Assembly: GCA_902797125.1 (NCBI GenBank)
Contig: CADBRS010000117.1
Location: 1 to 26,849 of the forward strand
Length of the DNA stretch: 26,849 nt
Source of the DNA: an uncultured Ruminococcus sp.
Lineage (GTDB): Bacteria > Bacillota > Clostridia > Oscillospirales > CAG-272
Direction: 5' to 3'
Shown one piece after another: positions 7,649 to 14,377 of the stretch. Under the pieces are notes generated by a model. The model saw only the letters and a list, made by a program, of their open reading frames with translations. It was not told where the DNA came from and did not search any database. The first letter of the stretch is position 1. Every line of letters begins with the position of its first letter. The position numbers and the translations under genes were made by a program.

Positions 7649-9100
7649 ATGAAAAAAGCAGATATCGGTTTGATCGGATTGGCAGTCATGGGCGAAAACC
7701 TGGTCATGAATATGGAATCCAAAGGCTTTACGGTAGCCGTTTTCAACAGGACGGTTGAAAAAGTCGATCACTTTGTGAACGGTCGTGCCGCCGGGAAAAA
7801 TATCATCGGTTGCCATTCGCTGGAGGAACTGGTGGCTAATCTGGCCAAGCCCCGCAAGGTCATGATGATGGTCAAGGCGGGTGCTCCCGTCGACGCACTG
7901 ATCGATCAGTTGCTTCCGCTGCTCGAAGACGGAGACATCATCATCGACGGCGGTAACTCCCATTTTCCGGATACGATCCGCAGAACAGAATATGTCGAAT
8001 CAAAAGGCAAACTGTATATCGGGACAGGCGTCTCGGGCGGCGAAGAAGGCGCATTGAAAGGCCCTTCCATGATGCCCGGCGGCTCACCTGCGGCATGGAA
8101 AGCCGTCAAGCCGATCTTCCAGAGCATTTGCGCCAAAGTCGAAAATGGCGAAGCCTGCTGCGACTGGGTCGGCGAAAACGGAGCAGGTCATTTCGTCAAG
8201 ATGGTCCACAACGGGATCGAATACGGCGATATGCAGTTGATCTGCGAAGCCTACCAGCTCCTCAAGGACGGACTGGGCTTTTCCAACGAAGAGCTCCATG
8301 AAATCTTTTCCGAATGGAATCAGACCGAACTGGACAGCTATCTGATCGAGATTACGAGAGATATCCTGGGATACCGCGATGAAAAGGGCGAACAGACGGT
8401 GGATATGATCCTGGACAAAGCCGGACAAAAAGGAACCGGCAAGTGGACAGGCATCGCCGCGCTGGACGAAGCCGTTCCGCTGACGCTGATCTGCGAAGCC
8501 GTGTTTGCCAGATGTCTGTCTGCCCAGAAGGACGAGCGCGTGGCAGCGTCCGAACTGTATAAAAAGGAAATCCCTCCTTTCAAGGGAGATAAGAAAGCAT
8601 TTACCGAATCGATCCGCAAAGCGCTCTATGCGTCCAAGATCGTTTCTTATGCGCAGGGCTATGCCTTGATGCGTTCCGCAGCGCAGACATACGGATGGAA
8701 TCTGAATTACGGCGGCATCGCCCTAATGTGGCGAGGCGGCTGCATCATCCGCTCCGTGTTCCTGGGCAAGATCAAGGAAGCTTTCGACAAGAATCCGGAT
8801 CTTCAGAATCTGATCATGGACGACTATTTTGCAAACGTCATGAAAACGCTCGTTCCGGACTGGAGACAGGTCGTAGCCTATGCCGTATCCGCAGGGATCC
8901 CGGTCCCCGCGTTCTCGTCCGCTTTAGGCTGGTTCGACGGCTATACGACAGAGCGGTTGCCCGCCAACCTTCTTCAGGCACAGAGAGACTATTTCGGTGC
9001 CCATACCTATGAGCGCGTCGACGCTCCCAGAGGAGAATTCTTCCACACGAACTGGACAGGTCACGGCGGAGACACGGCCGCGTCAACATACAATGCCTGA
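7649..9100 (+). CDS. gnd: 6-phosphogluconate dehydrogenase, decarboxylating (NADP-type)
   Basis: A 483-residue cytosolic enzyme of the pentose phosphate pathway, which oxidises 6-phosphogluconate to ribulose 5-phosphate with loss of CO2 and formation of NADPH. The Rossmann motif IGLAVMGENL lies at the N-terminus. The dinucleotide pocket reads VFNRT (about 30-34), where Asn-Arg-Thr is the usual NADP signature. The substrate segment GVSGGEEGALKGPSMMPGG (about 128-146) and catalytic lysine K184 in HFVKMVHNGIEYGDMQ are intact. Length is typical of the long (GndA-like) form, and the C-terminus carries the FHTNWTGHGG tail. AGAGGA lies about 11 bases before the ATG. It follows the kinase gene by 21 bases and overlaps the next gene by 8 bases, so all are probably co-transcribed. 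Its presence here suggests that gluconate-type acids enter through 6-phosphogluconate. Confidence 0.96.
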   Translation: MKKADIGLIGLAVMGENLVMNMESKGFTVAVFNRTVEKVDHFVNGRAAGKNIIGCHSLEELVANLAKPRKVMMMVKAGAPVDALIDQLLPLLEDGDIIIDGGNSHFPDTIRRTEYVESKGKLYIGTGVSGGEEGALKGPSMMPGGSPAAWKAVKPIFQSICAKVENGEACCDWVGENGAGHFVKMVHNGIEYGDMQLICEAYQLLKDGLGFSNEELHEIFSEWNQTELDSYLIEITRDILGYRDEKGEQTVDMILDKAGQKGTGKWTGIAALDEAVPLTLICEAVFARCLSAQKDERVAASELYKKEIPPFKGDKKAFTESIRKALYASKIVSYAQGYALMRSAAQTYGWNLNYGGIALMWRGGCIIRSVFLGKIKEAFDKNPDLQNLIMDDYFANVMKTLVPDWRQVVAYAVSAGIPVPAFSSALGWFDGYTTERLPANLLQAQRDYFGAHTYERVDAPRGEFFHTNWTGHGGDTAASTYNA

Positions 9101-9923
9101 TATCAAACTGATCGCGCTCGACCTCGACGGAACGCTTCTGAACAGAGACAAGGTCATCACGAATGACACTCTGCACGCTTTGGAAAAGGCGGCTGATCAG
9201 GGCATCAGGATCGTTCCTGCGACCGGAAGACTGAGCGGCGCCTTGCCTTCCCAGGTCGATGCGTTGCCTTTTGTCCGTTACGTGATCGGCGTCAACGGAG
9301 CGGAAGTCCGGGACCGGGCGGAAAACGAACTGCTCTATAGCGCGAAGATAGAACCCGCAAGAGCGACCGAGATCATGACGTTTCTGGACGGTCTTCCCGT
9401 CATTTACGACTGTTATATGGACGGGAAAGCCTGGATCTCTCAGAACATGAAGCTAATGATCCCGGATTATGCTCCGGATGAACACTATCTGCGCATGTGG
9501 CAAACACTCAGGCAGCCCGTTCCGGATCTGAAAGACTGGGTCACGGAAAACGGGCATGGCGTGCAAAAGGTCCAATGTCTTTTCCGCGAGATGGATGAAC
9601 GAAAGCGTTGGCTTGACCGTCTGCCGGACATATTCTCGGACGTGACGGTCACTTCGTCGGTCGTCAACAATATCGAGTTCACGCACAGAGATGCGGATAA
9701 GGGAAAAGCTTTGACCGCACTGGCTGCCGCCCTGAATATTCCTGTCGGGCAGACAATGGCTTTCGGGGACGATCTGAACGACGTGCCCATGCTGAAAGCT
9801 GCAGGGATAGGCGTCTCCATGGCCAACGCCAAAGAGGAGATCCGATCTCAAGCAGATTATGTGACCCTGTCCTGCAACGAGGACGGGATCGCACGGGCCT
9901 TGGAACATTTTGGAGTCATATAG
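9093..9923 (+). CDS. Cof-type HAD-superfamily phosphatase (class IIB)
   Basis: A 276-residue HAD hydrolase, probably a cytosolic sugar-phosphate or small phosphoester phosphatase. Motif I is DLDGT with nucleophile D10 and acid D12. Motif IV is GDDLNDVPML (G225-L234). The large region between them matches a C2B cap of the Cof/YidA class, and the length fits. The start is ATG at 9093, inside the end of the gnd frame (8-base overlap); the upstream extension of the open frame is an out-of-frame reading of gnd. No strong ribosome site is visible, so translation probably depends on coupling to gnd. The operon position suggests it removes phosphate from an aldonate or sugar-phosphate intermediate, but these enzymes are promiscuous and the substrate cannot be read from sequence. 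Confidence 0.9.
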   Translation: MPDIKLIALDLDGTLLNRDKVITNDTLHALEKAADQGIRIVPATGRLSGALPSQVDALPFVRYVIGVNGAEVRDRAENELLYSAKIEPARATEIMTFLDGLPVIYDCYMDGKAWISQNMKLMIPDYAPDEHYLRMWQTLRQPVPDLKDWVTENGHGVQKVQCLFREMDERKRWLDRLPDIFSDVTVTSSVVNNIEFTHRDADKGKALTALAAALNIPVGQTMAFGDDLNDVPMLKAAGIGVSMANAKEEIRSQADYVTLSCNEDGIARALEHFGVI

Positions 9924-9924
9924 A

Positions 9925-11217
9925 ATGGACAAAGAAGCACACAATATTTTTTTGAGAGCGGCCAGGGAAGAAGGCCTTTCGGAAAAGGAGATCCGGGACG
10001 CGCTCATCAGTTCTTTGCAGGGCAGAAAGCTGAAAAAAGTGCTGATCCTGCCTCCGGATTTCACCCGGTTTCATTCGAACGCCGGGCTGATCACAAATAT
10101 TTACTACCACTACCTGACGGATCATGGAGCGGCGGTGGACATCATGCCCGCATTAGGCACGCATGTTCCGGTCACTTCTGAACAGTGGTCCGCTATGTTC
10201 GGCGATGTGCCGTACGAGCGGATGCTTGTCCACGACTGGCGTCATGACGTCGTTTCTCTGGGGGAAATCCCGGAAAGCTTCGTTGCCGAAGTCAGTGAAG
10301 GATTATGGCATGAAGCACTGCAGGTCGAGATCAACCGGCTGGTGATGGATCCGTCCTATGACCTGATCATTTCACCCGGTCAGGTCGTGCCTCATGAGGT
10401 CATTGGCATGTCCAATCACGCCAAGAATCTTTTTGTCGGCGTGGGCGGGAGCACGATGATCAACCGCAGCCATATGATCGGGGCCGTTTACGGCATGGAG
10501 CGAATGATGGGCAAGGACAATACGCCCGTCCGGAAACTCTTCGATTACGGTATGGAGCATTTTCTGTCCGAAAGACCGATTCTGTTCGTTCTGACAGTCA
10601 CGACGGCGCCAGGGGGAAAGATCCGGACACACGGGTTGTTTATCGGTGAAGGCAGACAATGCCTGACCGAAGCAGTCAGACTGTCTCAGGAAAAGAATAT
10701 CGACTTCGTCCCGACCGGGTTGAAGAAGTGCATCGTTTATCTGGATCCTTCCGAATTCAAGAGCACCTGGCTCGGGAACAAGGCGATCTACCGCACACGT
10801 ATGGCTATGGCTGACGGCGGCGAACTGATCGTTTTAGCCCCCGGTGTGGAACGGTTCGGGGAAGACCTGACCGTAGACGGACTGATCCGAAAATACGGAT
10901 ACAGGGGCAGGCTCAAGACGCTGGAGGAATTCAACAAGCCTGAAAACGGCGATTTGAGAGCCAATATGGGAGCGGCTGCTCATCTGATCCACGGCTCTTC
11001 TGACGGACGCTTCAATGTTACCTATGCTGTCAAAAACATAACGAGGAAGGAAATCGAATCCGTCGGATATGCCAGCGCAGACTATGATGAGACGGCTCGG
11101 TACTATCATCTCCCTGAATTACAGTATGGGATGAATACCGTGAACGGGGAAGATATCTTCTTCATCCCGAATCCGGCACTCGGATTGTGGATCAACAAAG
11201 AAAAATTCGACTCTTAA
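9925..11217 (+). CDS. LarA-superfamily (DUF2088) protein, possible hydroxyacid or aldonate epimerase
   Basis: A 430-residue member of the lactate-racemase superfamily, whose characterised members racemise or epimerise 2-hydroxyacids with a nickel-pincer nucleotide cofactor. Family features: the N-terminal strand LILPPDFTRFHS (about residues 35-46), PALGTHVPVT with H80, the middle segment VPHEVIGMSNHAKN (H157, H165), and the glycine-rich VGVGGSTMINRSHMIG with H183. The lysine that binds the cofactor in Lactobacillus LarA sits in a GGRK-like segment; the matching glycine-rich stretch here has GGST, so cofactor attachment may differ or my alignment may be off. ATG 9925 is chosen because TGGAG (9911-9915) lies 9 bases upstream; TTG 9910 is a weaker alternative. 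Next to the KDG kinase and gnd, a C2 epimerase joining D-gluconate and D-mannonate is a plausible role. No LarB, LarC or LarE cofactor-synthesis gene is in the window. Confidence 0.8.
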   Translation: MDKEAHNIFLRAAREEGLSEKEIRDALISSLQGRKLKKVLILPPDFTRFHSNAGLITNIYYHYLTDHGAAVDIMPALGTHVPVTSEQWSAMFGDVPYERMLVHDWRHDVVSLGEIPESFVAEVSEGLWHEALQVEINRLVMDPSYDLIISPGQVVPHEVIGMSNHAKNLFVGVGGSTMINRSHMIGAVYGMERMMGKDNTPVRKLFDYGMEHFLSERPILFVLTVTTAPGGKIRTHGLFIGEGRQCLTEAVRLSQEKNIDFVPTGLKKCIVYLDPSEFKSTWLGNKAIYRTRMAMADGGELIVLAPGVERFGEDLTVDGLIRKYGYRGRLKTLEEFNKPENGDLRANMGAAAHLIHGSSDGRFNVTYAVKNITRKEIESVGYASADYDETARYYHLPELQYGMNTVNGEDIFFIPNPALGLWINKEKFDS

Positions 11218-11252
11218 AAAAGGAGGCAGGTGCAGGGGCACCGATTTTGCGC

Positions 11253-14243
11253 ATGAGAAAACTGATTTCATTCATCCTGCTTTTGGCCATGATCCTGGCG
11301 GTTTTGGCCGGCTGCGGAAACGCAACAGCGCCGCAGGATGACAAGGAAGAGACGAACGACCCTTCGCAGGGGCAGGAATCGGACACCTCTTCCGAGCCGA
11401 ATACGCCGAAACCTTACGAGGGCATTCCGCCTTCCGTCGTCTTTACTCTGGACGGTCAGACGGAAGACCGCCTGAGCGCTCAGATCGTGACGGCACAAGA
11501 GCTGAGAAGGATGGAGGTCTCGGGTCTGGAATGTGTGCTTTTCGAGCATTGGCGCAACGCGGACACGAATCAGCTGAGGCTGAAACTCTCAGATGAGCTG
11601 ATCGAGGCTTTTCAGGGTCAGATCATCCGGATCGCATTCAATGCTTATGTGACGTCGACGGTAAAAGCAACGGTTCAATACTTTGATGAGTCCGGACAGG
11701 CTCAGCAGAAAGCGGCCGAGAGCTTTGCCACGAACAAATGGAGCACTTTCTTCATTCAACTCGACAAACCCGCCTTCACACGCGGTTTCGACGGCTATGA
11801 TTTTTATATCACTTTTACGGGTCCCGAATTGACGAGGATCCATGACATTACGATGATGACGGATACGAACATGTTTTCAGATCAACCCACACTCATTTTG
11901 TCAGAACGGGTAACGGATGAATATATCGTTGCCGACGTGGACGTCAGATATTTCGGCGCTGCCGGAGACGGAGTGACCGATGATACGGATTCTTTTCAGA
12001 GTGCGATTTCCGTGGTGCAGAACCGGGGCGGAGGAACAGTCTATGTGCCCGCAGGCAAATATGTTCTGACGTCCACGCTGAACCTACCGAACGGCGTTTC
12101 GCTGGTCGGAGAACTGAAACAGGGAACAACGGACGGAAGCGTGCTTCTGATCGAGCACGGCGCAGGTACCACTGAAAATGCCGGCGCAGCGATTTTTGTC
12201 GGGACCCAGTGTGCCGTCAAAAATATTTGCTTCTACTATCCCGATCAGGTCTTCGTCAACGGAAAACCCACGGTATTCCCGCCGACCATTCTGCAGAAGG
12301 CGACCGAATCCATCACATTGGCGAATCTGTATTTTGTCAATGCCTATTTGGCCATCGACTGTGCCACAGACCATGAGAACCTCTCGCTGCAGCATATTTA
12401 CAACATTTACGGCTGCACGCTGAACAAGTTCTACTGGAACGATACCTCCTATGACATCGGCCGTGTGGAAAACATCTATCTGGGCCCTGAATACTGGCTG
12501 AACAGCGGATTTGAGACCCCGGATCGTGACACTCTGGAAACCTGGCTGCTGAGCCATGCCATCGGATTGCATCTGCAGCGGATCGACTGGACTTATATTT
12601 CGGATATTCACATCACCGGCTATCATTCAGGCGTTTTGGCCAATCAGTCGTCTACCGGCGCTTCCAACGGGCATCTTTACAATCTGGATTTCAAAAACGT
12701 TTTCTACGGACTCGAAGGGCAGAAGTTCTGGTGGTTCCTGATGACCAACTGTTCGATCGAAGTCTGTGACAAGCCCGGCGCGCTGCCGGTCTATATCAGC
12801 GCCGCAAACGACGGCAACATGGCGTTCAACTCCTGCACGTTCAAGGGCGGGGAATACGGGGTGCTGAACGAAGGTGTCGGCAGACTGTCATTTGGCAACT
12901 GTACGCTCGAAGGCTCCAAAGACGTTCTGAAAACGAAAGCTGCCTACACGCTGATCGACTGTACGCTGATCGGCGACAATTCGAATTTTGAAAACGAGAA
13001 TGAGGTCAGCAACCTCTCGTTCCGGAATTATGACGACATTTCGTACGCGCCAAAATCCGAGACCAAACCCTCGGGCACCGGATTCGTCGATCTGACGGAA
13101 CAGCTGAAAAGCGTCAAGTCCGGTCAGGACATCAGCACGATCCTGCAGTTCGCGATCGATTCTTTGAGAGGGATAGGCGGTATCGTCTATCTGCCTGCCG
13201 GTTCGTACTGGCTTGAATTCCCAATCGACGTCTGGGACGGGATCGAACTGAGAGGCGCTTCTGAGGCGGCGACCAGCCATGTCTCGCCCACCAAGATTTC
13301 GACGGATTACGGCGCCAACGATCCGGATGCAACGCCTCTGATCATGTTGCATTCCGGTTCGGGCCTGCGCGGCCTGCGCATCACCTATCCGACGGTCGTT
13401 AACGAGATCTCCCGGGAAGCCCCCGTCTATACGCCCTATGCGTTTACGATCGGAGGCGACGGTTCGGATATTTACGTGATCAACGTCAGTTTGCATTCTT
13501 CTTTCAACGGGATCGATTTTGCAACCAACCGGTGTGACAGACATTACGTCCAGTATGTGTGGGGATGCCCCATCAACATTGGCATTCAGGTGGGCGGAGG
13601 ATCCAAAGACGGCATCATTCGGGACGTGCATTATACGCCCAACTGCTTCGGCGGAAACTGGGACAATGTGTTTGCTTATATCATGAGCCACTCCAGATGC
13701 TTCTATGTGACCGAATCCGAAAACGAGGTGCTCTATCATAACTTCACCTATGCAGGCTGGAGAGGGATCGAGATCAACGACGGAGCCAAGAACTTCGTGT
13801 CCATCTGTCACGGGACAGACTGCGGAAACTATGCGGCCTATATCGGCGGCGACTGCACGGGACTCTTCATCGATTCCCAGCTGGTCAACCTGCCCGGAGG
13901 CAATCCGGATTTCAGAGCTTACATCTATACGGACAAGACTTTTGAAGGCGACGTGCTGATGGTCAATACGGGTCTTTGGGGCGCTACGATCAGGACGGTC
14001 TATCTGGAAGGCCCGGGAAGGATCGCTTTCTATCAGGGCGTTCTGACGAATTCCGGAGACAATTCCTTCAGCGTCCTCAAGGGCGAGGCTGGCATTTACG
14101 GTATGATCTGTCCTTCCAATGTTGCAGGGTACGACGTCAATGTTGGAAATCAGGCGGACGCATGTGAAGTGATTGGCAACCTGTTCGGGTCCAAAGGCAA
14201 ATATAAGGGCACAATGGAACAGACAGGGAACAAACCTGCCTGA
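11253..14243 (+). CDS. Large surface lipoprotein with two pectate-lyase-like beta-helix regions
   Basis: A 996-residue secreted lipoprotein. The signal peptide MRKLISFILLLAMILAVLAGC ends in lipobox LAGC, giving lipidated Cys21, followed by a Glu/Asp/Ser/Pro-rich linker to about residue 55. Residues about 56-225 form a beta-rich region that may bind carbohydrate. Near residue 231 a Pectate_lyase_3-type domain begins with YFGAAGDGVTDDTDSFQSAI and VYVPAGKYVL, the start of a right-handed beta-helix as in polysaccharide lyases and GH28-like proteins. A second, more divergent copy begins near residue 609, with IVYLPAGSYWLEFP and WDGIELRGAS. It is the last gene of the operon and probably binds or cleaves pectin-like or other uronic-acid glycans outside the cell. 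Catalytic residues could not be assigned. The ATG at 11253 is 26 bases from the strong AGGAGG at 11221; TTG 11247 is a possible start with GGGG 8 bases upstream. Confidence 0.85.
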   Translation: MRKLISFILLLAMILAVLAGCGNATAPQDDKEETNDPSQGQESDTSSEPNTPKPYEGIPPSVVFTLDGQTEDRLSAQIVTAQELRRMEVSGLECVLFEHWRNADTNQLRLKLSDELIEAFQGQIIRIAFNAYVTSTVKATVQYFDESGQAQQKAAESFATNKWSTFFIQLDKPAFTRGFDGYDFYITFTGPELTRIHDITMMTDTNMFSDQPTLILSERVTDEYIVADVDVRYFGAAGDGVTDDTDSFQSAISVVQNRGGGTVYVPAGKYVLTSTLNLPNGVSLVGELKQGTTDGSVLLIEHGAGTTENAGAAIFVGTQCAVKNICFYYPDQVFVNGKPTVFPPTILQKATESITLANLYFVNAYLAIDCATDHENLSLQHIYNIYGCTLNKFYWNDTSYDIGRVENIYLGPEYWLNSGFETPDRDTLETWLLSHAIGLHLQRIDWTYISDIHITGYHSGVLANQSSTGASNGHLYNLDFKNVFYGLEGQKFWWFLMTNCSIEVCDKPGALPVYISAANDGNMAFNSCTFKGGEYGVLNEGVGRLSFGNCTLEGSKDVLKTKAAYTLIDCTLIGDNSNFENENEVSNLSFRNYDDISYAPKSETKPSGTGFVDLTEQLKSVKSGQDISTILQFAIDSLRGIGGIVYLPAGSYWLEFPIDVWDGIELRGASEAATSHVSPTKISTDYGANDPDATPLIMLHSGSGLRGLRITYPTVVNEISREAPVYTPYAFTIGGDGSDIYVINVSLHSSFNGIDFATNRCDRHYVQYVWGCPINIGIQVGGGSKDGIIRDVHYTPNCFGGNWDNVFAYIMSHSRCFYVTESENEVLYHNFTYAGWRGIEINDGAKNFVSICHGTDCGNYAAYIGGDCTGLFIDSQLVNLPGGNPDFRAYIYTDKTFEGDVLMVNTGLWGATIRTVYLEGPGRIAFYQGVLTNSGDNSFSVLKGEAGIYGMICPSNVAGYDVNVGNQADACEVIGNLFGSKGKYKGTMEQTGNKPA

Positions 14244-14262
14244 TCCTCTCAATAAGACTCAG

Positions 14263-14292
14263 GGAGACCTCTGACAAAGGGGTCTCCTTTTT
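14263..14292 (+). terminator. Strong rho-independent terminator after the sugar-acid operon
   Basis: GGAGACCTCT (14263-14272) pairs along 10 positions with AGGGGTCTCC (14278-14287), including one G-T pair, around a 5-base loop. Five T residues follow at 14288-14292. It separates the lipoprotein gene from pcrA. Confidence 0.92.
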
Positions 14293-14314
14293 GCTCCAAG
14301 ATGAGCTTTTCTCC

Positions 14315-14343
14315 TTGTACTGGAGTTCGAAATTTGGTATAAT
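14315..14343 (+). promoter_or_regulatory. Promoter of pcrA and the downstream lipoprotein gene
   Basis: TATAAT (14338-14343) is perfect, with a weak -35 TTGTAC (14315-14320) at a 17-base spacing. The predicted start near 14350 leaves a short leader before the ATG at 14378. Confidence 0.7.
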
Positions 14344-14377
14344 TAATAAATGAAATATTAGGTAAAGGGAAAGCGTC

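Noticed and set aside
12888..14252. A 454-codon minus-strand open frame opposite the beta-helix lipoprotein
   Set aside because: The plus-strand protein has a signal peptide, lipobox and domain pattern through this region; the antisense product shows no motif.
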